Shown piece by piece: positions 1-9,070 of a DNA stretch of 64,000 bases. Below the pieces are notes generated by a model. That model was not told where the DNA came from. It ran no database searches and saw nothing but the letters and a program-made list of their open reading frames with translations. Both the position numbers and the translations under genes were made by a program. Within the stretch, counting starts at the first letter, position 1, and every line of letters starts with the position of its first letter. Source of the DNA: Halocynthiibacter sp. SDUM655004 (GTDB lineage: Bacteria > Pseudomonadota > Alphaproteobacteria > Rhodobacterales > Rhodobacteraceae); NCBI RefSeq assembly GCF_026015885.1, contig NZ_JAPDUG010000001.1, forward strand, positions 1,488,001 to 1,552,000. The letters are read 5' to 3'.

Positions 1-73
1 CTGCGGCATCTCCAACAATCAGAGTTAAAGGTTCGCGGCTCGGGTTCACACCGATTTTTTCTTGTTTACTCAC
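1..73 (-). CDS. Partial 5' end of an unidentified gene
   Basis: Reading leftward from a GTG at 73, an open frame of 24 codons runs off the window edge. It begins MSKQEKIGVNPSREPL and continues into a hydrophobic stretch. The in-frame codons just upstream include a stop, so the GTG is the best available start, but there is no strong ribosome binding site. I do not recognise the product. It would be divergent from phoR, with about 200 bases between them. The fragment is too short to exclude chance. Confidence 0.4.
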   Translation of the reverse strand, partial: MSKQEKIGVNPSREPLTLIVGDAA

Positions 74-273
74 AACCAGAACTGTCCATGGTCTTCGCTT
101 TATTATCCAAAACACGCGCAATTCTAAGCGACTGAAACTGCGGTATTTATCACTTACAATTAAACTATAGGGCGAAGAGCGTCGGTGGTAAATCGCTTTG
201 TAACAACGGCGTGATTTACAATCTGTTTCGAATTCAGCATGTTTCGAGCGATTTTAGGCACAGGATTCTCTAC

Positions 274-1311
274 ATGACCGACCGCCACTTTGATAATCTT
301 ATTTCCGCATTTCCACTCGCATCAATGCTGATCGATCCATCGGAAACCATCATTTCCATGAATGACGCTGCATGCGAAATTTTCGGCAAAGCGGGCGAGG
401 GGCGGCATTATATTACCGTTTTACGTCAACCAGTTCTGCTGGATTCAGTCGCCAAATGCATGACGGACGGAGTCACGCGAAAGCCGGTCTTCGAGAAAAT
501 GCGCTCAACTCATACCACCCGCTATGAAGCCACCTGTACACAAGTTGACGTAAGGGAAGGTAAAGGCATTCTGATAAGTTTCCAAGACATCAGTGTGTTT
601 GAGGAAGCAGGGCAGATGCGTCGCGACTTTGTTGCAAATGTGTCGCATGAGTTGCGTACGCCGCTTACTGCAGTACTCGGTTTTATTGAAACACTGCGCG
701 GTCCAGCCAAGGACGATTCGGAAGCGCGGGACCGTTTTCTAAGTATAATGGAGCATGAAGCCACCCGTATGAACCGGTTGGTCGAGGATTTGTTGTCGCT
801 CTCTCGCGTTGAAAGCGAAGAGCGGATGCGCCCGAACGACAAACAAAATATCGTCGGGTTACTCAACACATGCCTGCGGACACTGCGTCCAACAATTGAA
901 ACAAGCAAAGTCAGTGTTCATTTCACACCGCCAGTTGACGATCTGCGTGTGCCTGGCGATTGGGATCAATTGCAGCAAGTGTTTTTGAACCTGATCGAAA
1001 ACGCCATCAAATACGGCAGCAGTGGTGGCGATATCTGGATTGACATGACACAGATCGAGAAAGACATGCCATTGCGTGGCCCTGCGGTCCGCATTGATGT
1101 GCGAGACGCGGGCGAGGGGATAGATCCGCTGCATATTCCGCGTCTGACAGAAAGATTTTACAGAATTGACGGTCATCGTTCCCGCGAATTGGGCGGTACT
1201 GGACTGGGCCTCGCAATTGTAAAACACATCATAAATCGCCATCGCGGACGCCTAAAAATCACCTCTGAACTGGGTAAAGGCTCTTGTTTCTCGGTTTATT
1301 TGCCGGTTTGA
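274..1311 (+). CDS. phoR: Phosphate regulon sensor histidine kinase PhoR (no membrane segment)
   Basis: Sensor kinase that phosphorylates PhoB when phosphate is scarce. The 345-residue protein has a PAS-like sensor region (about 1-105), a HisKA dimerisation domain with the H-box SHELRTPLT (His125), and a HATPase domain with the N-box (LIENAIKYG) and the G-boxes (DAGEGI, GTGLGLAIV). I chose the ATG at 274, which follows an AGGA at 262-265; an upstream in-frame GTG at 211 lacks a binding site. Unlike E. coli PhoR, no transmembrane helices are visible, so the kinase should be cytosolic or held at the membrane by the Pst/PhoU complex. It lies directly upstream of the pst genes, and phoB closes the same gene block. 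Confidence 0.93.
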   Translation: MTDRHFDNLISAFPLASMLIDPSETIISMNDAACEIFGKAGEGRHYITVLRQPVLLDSVAKCMTDGVTRKPVFEKMRSTHTTRYEATCTQVDVREGKGILISFQDISVFEEAGQMRRDFVANVSHELRTPLTAVLGFIETLRGPAKDDSEARDRFLSIMEHEATRMNRLVEDLLSLSRVESEERMRPNDKQNIVGLLNTCLRTLRPTIETSKVSVHFTPPVDDLRVPGDWDQLQQVFLNLIENAIKYGSSGGDIWIDMTQIEKDMPLRGPAVRIDVRDAGEGIDPLHIPRLTERFYRIDGHRSRELGGTGLGLAIVKHIINRHRGRLKITSELGKGSCFSVYLPV

Positions 1312-1338
1312 CGCCTTTTTTCCAACAAAATCCAGCAT

Positions 1339-1371
1339 TGTCATAAACCTGTTACATGACTGTCACAAAAG
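1339..1371 (+). promoter_or_regulatory. Pho box of the pstS promoter, three 11-bp repeats
   Basis: Three adjacent direct repeats fill the phoR-pstS gap: TGTCATAAACC (1339-1349), TGTTACATGAC (1350-1360) and TGTCACAAAAG (1361-1371). The 11-bp period and the CTGTCA/TGTCA cores match the known PhoB binding unit, a TGTCA-type heptamer followed by four A/T-rich bases. The box lies 72 bases before the pstS start, which suits PhoB-activated transcription. I could not assign a convincing -10 element. Confidence 0.85.
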
Positions 1372-1442
1372 CATAGCCGACGAAGCCTAGACCTCGCGTC
1401 GAGGGTCCGCTCTTGGATCCATTAATGACATTAGGAGTTCAT

Positions 1443-2474
1443 ATGTCTTTTGCTAAACTGAGTGTTTCCGCACTTGCCATGACAGTTGCTGCAACTGCTG
1501 CTTCTGCCCGCGATCAAGTACAGGTTGCAGGTTCTTCCACCGTTCTTCCGTACGCTGCTATCGTAGCTGAAGCTTTTGGCGAGAACTTTGACTTCCCGAC
1601 ACCGGTTGTTGAATCCGGCGGTTCTTCTGCTGGTCTTAAGAAATTCTGCGAAGGTCTTGGCGAAGGCACAATCGACGTTGCCAACGCATCCCGCAAAATC
1701 AAAGACAGCGAAATCAAAGCCTGTGCTGAAAATGGTGTAACAGACATCATCGAAGTTCAGATCGGTTATGACGGCATCGTATTTGCCTCTGACATCAACG
1801 GCGAGAGCTTCGAATTCACTCCAGAAGACTGGTTCCTCGCGCTATCGGACAAAGTTGCTGTTGACGGTGCGCTCGTTGACAACCCGAACAAGACTTGGGC
1901 CGACGTTAACGCCAACTTCCCAGCACAGCCACTCGCAGCATTCGTTCCTGGCACAAAGCACGGAACCCGTGAAGTATTCGAAGACAAAGTGATCCTCGCT
2001 GGTTGTGAAGCCACTGGCGCTTTTGATCTCTTCAAGGCTGCAAATGGCGACGACAAAAAAGCCGCTGAGAAAGCCTGTATCGCACTGCGCACAGACGGCG
2101 TTTCGGTAGACATCGATGGCGACTACACAGAGACACTCGCTCGCATCGAAAGCAACAAAGACGGTATCGGCGTGTTTGGTCTGGCGTTCTACGAGAACAA
2201 CACAGACAAGCTGCAAGTCGCGACAATGTCTGGCGTAACACCATCCACAGAGAGCATTGCCTCCGGCGAATACCCTGTATCGCGCCCATTGTTCTTCTAC
2301 GTGAAAAAAGCGCACATCGGCGTAATCCCTGGTCTTCAGGAATATGCTGAGTTCTTCGTATCCGAAGAGATCGCTGGCCCTGATGGCCCACTTGCCGAGT
2401 ACGGCCTTGTGGCTGACCCAGAGCTTGAAGCAACTCAAGAGCTTGTTGCCTCGCAAAACACATTGGGCATGTAA
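1443..2474 (+). CDS. pstS: Phosphate ABC transporter, periplasmic substrate-binding protein PstS
   Basis: High-affinity phosphate-binding protein that delivers phosphate to PstCA. The 343-residue precursor begins with a typical signal peptide (MSFAKLSVSALAMTVAATAA, cleavage probably after ASA near residue 23). The mature part opens with the phosphate-loop motif VAGSSTVLPYA and contains ESGGSSAGLKKFCEG and the conserved GTKHGTREVFEDK loop. The start is the ATG at 1443, behind GGAG at 1434-1437; an earlier in-frame ATG at 1413 would put charged residues before the signal. It follows the Pho box and is separated from pstC by a hairpin. Many codons are preferred types, fitting high expression under phosphate stress. 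Confidence 0.96.
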   Translation: MSFAKLSVSALAMTVAATAASARDQVQVAGSSTVLPYAAIVAEAFGENFDFPTPVVESGGSSAGLKKFCEGLGEGTIDVANASRKIKDSEIKACAENGVTDIIEVQIGYDGIVFASDINGESFEFTPEDWFLALSDKVAVDGALVDNPNKTWADVNANFPAQPLAAFVPGTKHGTREVFEDKVILAGCEATGAFDLFKAANGDDKKAAEKACIALRTDGVSVDIDGDYTETLARIESNKDGIGVFGLAFYENNTDKLQVATMSGVTPSTESIASGEYPVSRPLFFYVKKAHIGVIPGLQEYAEFFVSEEIAGPDGPLAEYGLVADPELEATQELVASQNTLGM

Positions 2475-2490
2475 TCCCACTTCAAACACT

Positions 2491-2519
2491 GATGTCGCGC
2501 CTCGGATGGGCGCGGCATC
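2491..2519 (+). promoter_or_regulatory. Intercistronic hairpin between pstS and pstC
   Basis: An 11-bp stem (2491-2501 with 2509-2519) surrounds a 7-base loop, 16 bases after the pstS stop. One pair is a U-G wobble, so the stem is perfect only in the plus-strand RNA. The following sequence, ATCTCTTTATCTC, is pyrimidine-rich but not a clean U tract. It may be a partial terminator or a 3'-end stabiliser that keeps pstS more abundant than the permease genes, as is common for binding-protein operons. Confidence 0.55.
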
Positions 2520-2543
2520 ATCTCTTTATCTCAAAGGTTCCCA

Positions 2544-3992
2544 ATGTCCGTTCTCTGGATTTTCATCGCGGTTCTCGGCTTGTCACTGGTCGGTTTTTTT
2601 GCTGGTCGCACGCGGGCCATCGCTTCAGGAGGCGGAGACATAAGGGTTCTGCATTCCTTGCCGAAACACTATGGCGCGTTTGTTTCAACAGCGGCTTTGC
2701 TGCCGGCGGTGATCGTTCTGGCTCTATGGTCTGTTCTAAGCCCCGCGATGATCAATTCCTCGGTTGCGAGCCTCTTGCCGACTTCCGAGACAAGCGCCGA
2801 CCTCGCGCTCAACGACGTTAAGCGCATCGCCAATGGGCTTGATCAGGCGGTGGCTCAAGGTCGGATATCCAAAGACGCATCCTATAATTTCGAAGGCACC
2901 CCAGAGGAAATTGCCAAGCAACTCGGCGCAGTTGGCATCGCGCTCGGCTCCGCACCAGACACCGCCACAATGGACGCTGCCGAGAGCTATCGTGCCAAGG
3001 CTGAAAAAAGCCGCTTCTGGCGTGGTGTCGCTGTTCTTGCTGCAAGCGTCTTTGCGTTGCTTCTCGCGCTCCGCGTAACAGACAAGGAATTTCGCGCCCG
3101 CAATACGGTTGAACGCGTCGTTAAAGGGCTGCTGATCCTATCGGCTTCGATTGCTGTGTTTACAACGATCGGCATTGTCGCCTCCATGCTTTTCGAAAGC
3201 CGCAATTTCTTTGCCCAATACCCAGCACTTCAATTCTTCTTTGGCACCAATTGGGCGCCAAACTTCCGCGGAGGCAGCGACCTTGGCATTCTGCCGCTTC
3301 TGTGGGGTACGCTTTACATCAGCTTCATCGCGTTGATTTTCGCTGTGCCGATTGGTCTCTTTGCCGCGATCTATATGTCTGAGTATGCCGGTCCAAAGCT
3401 GCGCGCTGTGGCCAAGCCGATGATCGAAGTGCTCGCTGGTATCCCGACCATCGTTTATGGCCTGTTCGCACTGGTAACAGTCGGCCCACTCCTACGTGAC
3501 TATTTTGCGCAGCCGCTCGGGTTTGGCGAAAGCGCCAGCTCGGTTATGACAGCGGGGATTGTGATGGGCATCATGCTCATTCCTTTCGTAAGTTCGCTCT
3601 CGGATGACATTCTCAACGCCGTTCCCCAAACCATGCGCGACGCGTCGCTTGGCCTTGGGGCCACTCAATCCGAAACCATCAAACAGGTTGTTTTGCCTGC
3701 TGCTCTGCCTGGTATCGTTGGCGCCGTGCTCCTTGCGGCAAGCCGTGCCATCGGCGAAACCATGATCGTGGTCATGGGGGCAGGGGCCGCCGCCAAACTC
3801 TCGCTCAATCCGTTTGAAGCCATGACAACCGTCACCGTGAAAATTGTGAGCCAACTTACCGGCGACACTGATTTCGCCAGCCCCGAAACGCTCGTCGCTT
3901 TTGCGCTCGGCCTCACGCTCTTTGCCTTTACCCTATGCCTCAATGTGCTCGCGCTTTACATCGTGCGCAAATACCGGGAGCAATACGAATGA
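2544..3992 (+). CDS. pstC: Phosphate ABC transporter permease PstC, with long N-terminal extension
   Basis: Inner-membrane permease subunit of the PstSCAB phosphate importer. At 482 residues it is far longer than E. coli PstC (319). Residues 1-65 contain two hydrophobic segments. A soluble stretch (about 70-155) follows, then a further helix near 160-175. The classical binding-protein-dependent permease core starts near 190 and has the cytoplasmic EAA-type loop around DASLGLGATQSE (about 365-390). The ATG at 2544 has only a weak upstream purine run. The stop codon overlaps the pstA start (ATGA), which indicates translational coupling. Confidence 0.93.
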   Translation: MSVLWIFIAVLGLSLVGFFAGRTRAIASGGGDIRVLHSLPKHYGAFVSTAALLPAVIVLALWSVLSPAMINSSVASLLPTSETSADLALNDVKRIANGLDQAVAQGRISKDASYNFEGTPEEIAKQLGAVGIALGSAPDTATMDAAESYRAKAEKSRFWRGVAVLAASVFALLLALRVTDKEFRARNTVERVVKGLLILSASIAVFTTIGIVASMLFESRNFFAQYPALQFFFGTNWAPNFRGGSDLGILPLLWGTLYISFIALIFAVPIGLFAAIYMSEYAGPKLRAVAKPMIEVLAGIPTIVYGLFALVTVGPLLRDYFAQPLGFGESASSVMTAGIVMGIMLIPFVSSLSDDILNAVPQTMRDASLGLGATQSETIKQVVLPAALPGIVGAVLLAASRAIGETMIVVMGAGAAAKLSLNPFEAMTTVTVKIVSQLTGDTDFASPETLVAFALGLTLFAFTLCLNVLALYIVRKYREQYE

Positions 3993-5317
3993 CCGCCCCA
4001 TCGACTGCCGCGTCAACCTCAATCATGGTTGCCGACGCGCGCACACTCAAACGCAACGCCGCAGAGAAACGTTTCCGCGCCTATGGGCTCGCCGCGATTT
4101 TTGCGGGGCTTCTGGCTCTGGTCCTGCTGGTTGGCTCGATCTTAAATAACGGTGCCTCTGCTTTCAAACAAACGTTCATCCAGATCGACGTCACGTTGCC
4201 CGAAAGCAAGCTAGATAAATCTGGCGTTCGCGATCCGGAGGTCATGAAAAAGGCCACCACAGTAACTTACGCGCCGCTCTTGCGTGACGGGTTGATGGCA
4301 AAGCTCGACGAACTCGGTGTGACCGATATCGAGAAAAAGGAGGTCGGCAATATGATCTCCAAAGAAGCCGCCGCACAGTTGCGCAATCATGTTTTGGCCA
4401 ACCCGAACCTTATCGGCCAGACAATCCCCTTCGAGGTATTGGCGAACGGTCGGATTGACGGCTTCTTCAAAGGCCGCGTAGATTTTGCGAGTGCCGAACT
4501 TGATAAAAACGTCTCTCCTGCTCAGCTGAATGCCGCTCTGGCGCTCGAAGACGCTGGCTCGTTGGAAACACGCTTTAACCTCGGATTCCTAACCGCGCCT
4601 GACGCCTCCGACCAACGCCCAGAGGCCGCAGGCCTTGGTGTGGCGATCCTCGGAAGCCTTTACATGATGGGTGTTGTTCTTTTGCTGGCACTGCCGATTG
4701 GCGTTACAGCGAGTATTTATCTTGAGGAATTCGCACCAACCAACCGCTGGACCGACCTGATCGAGGTTAATATCAGCAACCTTGCCGCGGTACCTTCGAT
4801 TGTGTTCGGTATTCTTGGTCTTGCGATCTTCATCAATTTCGCGGGCTTACCGCAATCCGCGCCCATCGTTGGGGGGCTTGTGCTGACGCTCATGACTCTG
4901 CCGACGATTATCATCGCCACGCGCGCCAGTCTCAAATCCGTACCGCCCAGCATCCGCGATGCGGCCCTCGGCGTTGGCGCAAGCAAAATGCAGGCCGTGT
5001 TCCACCATGTCCTGCCACTCGCCGCGCCGGGCATTCTGACCGGAACCATCATTGGCCTTGCTCAAGCCCTTGGCGAAACCGCGCCGCTTTTGCTGATCGG
5101 GATGGTTGCATTTGTACGCGAGTATCCTGCTGGGCCGCCCGAGGGGCTGTTTGATCCGGCAACCGCACTTCCTGTTCAGATTTATAACTGGACCCAACGG
5201 GCCGATCCGGCCTTCGTCGAACGGGCTTCGGGAGCGATTATCATTCTCCTGCTGTTCCTCATTGTAATGAATGCGATCGCCGTCATGCTGCGTCGCCGCT
5301 TTGAACGCCGCTGGTAA
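3989..5317 (+). CDS. pstA: Phosphate ABC transporter permease PstA, with large periplasmic insert
   Basis: Second permease subunit of the phosphate importer, 442 residues against about 296 in E. coli. A first membrane helix lies at about 33-52. A soluble insert of roughly 160 residues follows (about 55-215), rich in charged residues. The canonical five-helix permease core comes after it, with the EAA-like loop [12 protein letters not shown] and the ALGETAPLL segment. The ATG at 3989 overlaps the pstC stop. An upstream in-frame ATG at 3935 lies inside pstC and gives a nonsense N-terminus. The extra domain sits between the first and second helices, so it should face the periplasm and may contact PstS. 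Confidence 0.93.
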   Translation: MTAPSTAASTSIMVADARTLKRNAAEKRFRAYGLAAIFAGLLALVLLVGSILNNGASAFKQTFIQIDVTLPESKLDKSGVRDPEVMKKATTVTYAPLLRDGLMAKLDELGVTDIEKKEVGNMISKEAAAQLRNHVLANPNLIGQTIPFEVLANGRIDGFFKGRVDFASAELDKNVSPAQLNAALALEDAGSLETRFNLGFLTAPDASDQRPEAAGLGVAILGSLYMMGVVLLLALPIGVTASIYLEEFAPTNRWTDLIEVNISNLAAVPSIVFGILGLAIFINFAGLPQSAPIVGGLVLTLMTLPTIIIATRASLKSVPPSIRDAALGVGASKMQAVFHHVLPLAAPGILTGTIIGLAQALGETAPLLLIGMVAFVREYPAGPPEGLFDPATALPVQIYNWTQRADPAFVERASGAIIILLLFLIVMNAIAVMLRRRFERRW

Positions 5318-5327
5318 GAGGTTAGAC

Positions 5328-6125
5328 ATGAAAGATATTCAATTGGAGAACCGCGCCGTGACGGACGAAAAAACCAAAATCGCCGCAAACAATGTCAACG
5401 TTTACTACGGAGACACGCGCGCGATCAAAGACGTAAACATAGACATCAAATCGCGCACAGTTACCGCGTTCATCGGCCCATCGGGTTGTGGGAAATCAAC
5501 ATTCCTTCGGTGCCTGAACCGCATGAATGACACGATCGATAGCTGTCGCGTTGAGGGGCGTATCCTGCTTGATAACGAGGATATTTACGACACGAAAGTA
5601 GACCCTGTTCAACTTCGGGCCAAGGTCGGGATGGTGTTTCAAAAACCAAACCCGTTCCCGAAATCGATTTATGACAATGTGGCCTATGGCCCGCGCATCC
5701 ATGGCCTTGCGTCCAAGAAAGCTGATCTTGACGGGATTGTCGAAGACAGCCTTCGCAAAGCCGCACTTTGGGACGAAGTGAAAGACCGTCTACAAGCCCC
5801 CGGCACTGGCCTTTCGGGCGGTCAGCAGCAGCGCCTTTGTATTGCCCGCGCAATCGCGACTAGCCCCGAGGTTTTGTTGATGGACGAGCCATGCTCCGCA
5901 CTTGACCCAATCGCCACCGCGCAAGTCGAGGAGTTGATCGACGGGCTGCGGACCAATTTCTCGGTTGTGATCGTGACGCACTCCATGCAACAGGCCGCGC
6001 GCGTCAGCCAGCAAACCGCATTTTTCCACCTCGGTAATCTTGTCGAGCTCGGAGATACAGACCACGTATTCACCAATCCGACCGACCCCCGCACCGAGAG
6101 CTATATCACTGGCCGGATCGGCTAG
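5328..6125 (+). CDS. pstB: Phosphate ABC transporter ATP-binding protein PstB
   Basis: ATPase that drives phosphate import and helps relay phosphate status to PhoR. The 265 residues contain the Walker A motif GPSGCGKST, a Q-loop ([11 protein letters not shown]), the ABC signature LSGGQQQRL, the Walker [13 protein letters not shown] and the switch histidine in VTHSM. The start is the ATG at 5328, ten bases after the pstA stop and behind AGAGG. An in-frame start at 5271 lies inside pstA. It is followed after nine bases by phoU. Confidence 0.96.
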   Translation: MKDIQLENRAVTDEKTKIAANNVNVYYGDTRAIKDVNIDIKSRTVTAFIGPSGCGKSTFLRCLNRMNDTIDSCRVEGRILLDNEDIYDTKVDPVQLRAKVGMVFQKPNPFPKSIYDNVAYGPRIHGLASKKADLDGIVEDSLRKAALWDEVKDRLQAPGTGLSGGQQQRLCIARAIATSPEVLLMDEPCSALDPIATAQVEELIDGLRTNFSVVIVTHSMQQAARVSQQTAFFHLGNLVELGDTDHVFTNPTDPRTESYITGRIG

Positions 6126-6134
6126 GAGGACCCA

Positions 6135-6848
6135 ATGAACGACCCACATATTCTATCCGCATTCGACCGTGATCTTGAAGGAATTCAAGCACTAATCATG
6201 AAGATGGGCGGCCTTGTCGAGGTTGCGATTTCTGATGCAACCAAGGCACTCGAAACCCGCGACGTGGAGCTTGCCGAGCAAGTCCGCAAGAATGACGCCG
6301 CAATTGACGCGCTCGAAGAGCAAGTCAATATCGAAGCCGCCCGCGTTATTGCAATCCGCGCGCCCGCAGCGAGCGATTTGCGTACCATCCTGACCGTGAT
6401 GAAACTCGCCGGAAACCTTGAGCGGGTAGGGGATTATGCCAAGAACCTTGGCAAACGGACCTCGGCACTTGTGCAGATGCCCGTAATCGAAGGCGCCCCA
6501 GGCGCATTGCGCAGAATGGGACGGCAAGTCGAAAACATGCTGCACGACGCGCTTGATGCCTTTGTTCAAGGGGACGTGGAACTTGCAATCGATGTCAGAG
6601 ATCGCGACGAAGAAGTCGACCAGATGTACAATGCGTTGTTCCGCGAATTCCTGACCTTCATGATGGAAGACCCGCGCAACATTTCTGCATGTATGCACCT
6701 ACACTTCATCGCGAAAAACATCGAACGTATGGGAGACCATGCAACTTCGATTGCAGAGCAGGTGATTTATAATGTCACTGGCGAAATCCCTGACGAAGAG
6801 CGCCCGAAGGGTGACAACACCAGCTATACATTTGAAACAATGGAATAA
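6135..6848 (+). CDS. phoU: Phosphate signalling regulator PhoU
   Basis: Cytosolic regulator that links the Pst transporter to PhoR and keeps PhoB inactive when phosphate is plentiful. The 237-residue protein has the two expected PhoU helical repeats, each with the metal-binding E/DxxxD-type motif (ERVGDYAKNLGK near 100 and ERMGDHATSIAE near 205). A strong ribosome binding site (AGGAGG, 6124-6129) overlaps the end of pstB. It is co-transcribed with pstB and phoB. Confidence 0.96.
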   Translation: MNDPHILSAFDRDLEGIQALIMKMGGLVEVAISDATKALETRDVELAEQVRKNDAAIDALEEQVNIEAARVIAIRAPAASDLRTILTVMKLAGNLERVGDYAKNLGKRTSALVQMPVIEGAPGALRRMGRQVENMLHDALDAFVQGDVELAIDVRDRDEEVDQMYNALFREFLTFMMEDPRNISACMHLHFIAKNIERMGDHATSIAEQVIYNVTGEIPDEERPKGDNTSYTFETME

Positions 6849-6853
6849 AAACC

Positions 6854-7543
6854 ATGGCAAATCCTAAGCCCACAGTTTTACTTGTAGAAGATGAGCCTGC
6901 GCAGCGCGAAGTTCTGGCTTATAACCTCGAAGCCGAAGGGTATCATGTGTTGCGCGCGGCCGACGGCGAAGAAGCGCTTTTGATGGTTCGCGAAGAGCTG
7001 CCAGATCTGGTCCTGCTCGACTGGATGCTGCCCAATGTCTCCGGCATCGAGATTTGCCGCCGCTTGAAGTCTCGTGGTGAAACACGTGGGATTCCGGTGA
7101 TTATGCTTTCTGCACGCAGCGAAGAGGTTGATCGGGTCCGTGGCTTGGAAACTGGCGCAGACGATTATGTGGTGAAACCATATTCCGTTGCGGAATTGAT
7201 GGCGCGCGTTCGGACACAGCTAAAGCGTTCACGACCGTCCACCGTTGGCCAAACACTGGAGTTTGACGACATCACACTTGATAGCGAAAGCCATAAAGTG
7301 TTCCGAGGAGAAGAGCCCGTCAAGCTCGGCCCAACGGAGTTTCGTCTTTTGGCAACATTTATGGAAAAACCCGGTCGTGTGTACAGCCGCGATCAGCTTT
7401 TGGATCGGGTGTGGGGGCGTGATATTTACGTCGATACACGAACGGTCGATGTCCATGTTGGCCGCCTGCGAAAAGCTCTTTCAAAATCAGGCGGCGAAGA
7501 TCTGATCAGAACAGTACGCGGGGCAGGCTACGCCCTCGGTTAA
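6854..7543 (+). CDS. phoB: Phosphate regulon response regulator PhoB
   Basis: OmpR-type transcription factor that binds Pho boxes such as the one at 1339-1371. The 229 residues comprise a receiver domain (acidic pair E12/D13, phosphoacceptor Asp56 in LLDWMLP, conserved Thr/Ser switch in MLSARS, Lys in VVKPYS) and a winged-helix domain (about 130-228, LGPTEFRLL, TVDVHVGRLRKAL). It starts five bases after the phoU stop. Finding phoR at the head and phoB at the tail of one gene block implies positive feedback if the Pho box drives the whole set. Confidence 0.96.
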   Translation: MANPKPTVLLVEDEPAQREVLAYNLEAEGYHVLRAADGEEALLMVREELPDLVLLDWMLPNVSGIEICRRLKSRGETRGIPVIMLSARSEEVDRVRGLETGADDYVVKPYSVAELMARVRTQLKRSRPSTVGQTLEFDDITLDSESHKVFRGEEPVKLGPTEFRLLATFMEKPGRVYSRDQLLDRVWGRDIYVDTRTVDVHVGRLRKALSKSGGEDLIRTVRGAGYALG

Positions 7544-7564
7544 GTTATTGTAATTATATATTTC

Positions 7565-8692
7565 TTAAGAGTTTAACACATCCTGAATTGCCGCAGGTAT
7601 TTCCATCAGCGGCAATTCATGCGCCACTCCGCCAAGCTGTTTGGCAACCTTGGGCATGCCATAAACCACACAGCTTTCTTCGCTTTGTCCGTAAGTAACA
7701 GCGCCGGTTTGGCGGAGTTCACACAGACCTTGCGCACCGTCATCACCCATACCTGTTAGCAGCACACCACAACTCGAAGCGCCGTACTGTTGTGCGACCG
7801 ATCGAAACAATACATCTGCAGAAGGTCGATGCCTCGCAACGAGCGGACCATCGAGCAGTTGTAGACGGTTCACATTTTCGGATCGTTTGACTGCAAGATG
7901 CTTGCCTCCGGGCGCAATGAACGCGGTTCCGGACGTCAAAGCCATCCCATGCTGTGCCTCGACGACTTCAACCTTACAGTATTTGTTCAGTCGATTGGCA
8001 AAGGCACCAGTAAATGCTTCGGGCATATGCTGCACAACGACAATTGGTGGCGTGTTTTCAGGCATGGTCTCAAGGAATTTTCGCAGCGCCTCAGGACCAC
8101 CAGTTGATGCGCCAATTGCAATGATTTTCGGATGTTTTGCAGTTTGTGAAGAAATTAACGGGCGAGGGGGCAAGACGGCATCAGCCGTTAATTTATTACC
8201 AGGACTCGGCGCTGCATACTCAACATCTCTTGGCCTACGGCGGCGTTCCTGACGTTTACCGGCCACTGGAATTCGCGCCATGGCCGCGCCTCTGACCGTA
8301 TCGCAAATCTGTGTTTGCGCTTCCAAAAAGAACTCTTTGGCGCCCATTTTGGGTTTTTCGATTGCATCCAACGCTCCAGCTTCAAGCGCCTGTATGAGGA
8401 TGTCGGAACCACGTCCAACAAGAGAGGAACACATGACAACAGGAAGAGGGTGGTGTTTCATCAAAACGCGCAGAAACGATAAACCATCAATCTCTGGCAT
8501 TTCCACATCAAGTGTTATCACGTCCGGATTAAGCCTGCGGACAAGATCGCGCGCTTCTCGAGCATCTTTGGCGGCGCCAACCACTTCAAGCATCGGATCA
8601 GCCGACAGAAGCTTACTCAGCACCATGCGTACAACCACGCTGTCATCAACGATCAACACGCGATAACGGTCACTCTGATAGGGTTTATTCAT
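7565..8692 (-). CDS. cheB: Chemotaxis protein-glutamate methylesterase CheB
   Basis: Removes methyl groups from (and deamidates) chemoreceptor glutamates when phosphorylated. The 375 residues show an N-terminal receiver (D16/D17, phosphoacceptor Asp62 in LDVEMPEIDG, Lys in IEKP), a basic linker (about 146-160) and a C-terminal esterase domain with the catalytic triad Ser196 (GASTGG), His222 (VQHMP) and Asp318 (GMGDDG). No other chemotaxis gene is nearby, so this is a stand-alone copy whose partner receptors and kinase must be elsewhere. It converges on phoB with a 21-base gap and no obvious terminator. Confidence 0.93.
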   Translation of the reverse strand: MNKPYQSDRYRVLIVDDSVVVRMVLSKLLSADPMLEVVGAAKDAREARDLVRRLNPDVITLDVEMPEIDGLSFLRVLMKHHPLPVVMCSSLVGRGSDILIQALEAGALDAIEKPKMGAKEFFLEAQTQICDTVRGAAMARIPVAGKRQERRRRPRDVEYAAPSPGNKLTADAVLPPRPLISSQTAKHPKIIAIGASTGGPEALRKFLETMPENTPPIVVVQHMPEAFTGAFANRLNKYCKVEVVEAQHGMALTSGTAFIAPGGKHLAVKRSENVNRLQLLDGPLVARHRPSADVLFRSVAQQYGASSCGVLLTGMGDDGAQGLCELRQTGAVTYGQSEESCVVYGMPKVAKQLGGVAHELPLMEIPAAIQDVLNS

Positions 8693-9070
8693 AAACTGCG
8701 TTTTCTGTTTTGTTCAGCCATGAGGAATTAAACGAGTGGTAACAATTGCTCGAAGCTTTACGCAAAACTCTTAACGCTTTGTCTATTTTTTACTGGCGAG
8801 GTCGCGATTCAAGTTAATTGCGCAGTTTAAATGGCTACAATTAAAAACAAATCTGTCATGAGTACGTATCTGGAGATACGTTTCAGTTATCGAATAGGCT
8901 TCCCAGCATATACACACAATAATCGCATAATCAGTATTATGGTAATAATATGCATGCGAAATCCAAGAATATCTGCGATACCACACTTATTCGCATTTAT
9001 GCGCAACATATAGAATTCATTCGACAATCACGATCCATACAGTCTAACGTCGGGCAAAAAGTTGGACACC
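8693..9070. other. 378-base AT-rich intergenic region, cheB / aroQ
   Basis: This is the most AT-rich stretch in the window and separates divergent cheB and aroQ. It holds no convincing reading frame. The only clear structure is the inverted repeat at 8864-8881. The region probably contains promoters for both genes, but I cannot place them with confidence. Confidence 0.6.
8864..8881. promoter_or_regulatory. Perfect 8+8 inverted repeat, possible operator
   Basis: ACGTATCT and AGATACGT form perfect inverted arms around a GG centre. The repeat lies about 190 bases before aroQ and 170 bases before cheB. The two-base centre and lack of a U tract make an RNA hairpin less likely than a dimeric protein-binding site. 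No known operator was recognised. Confidence 0.35.
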
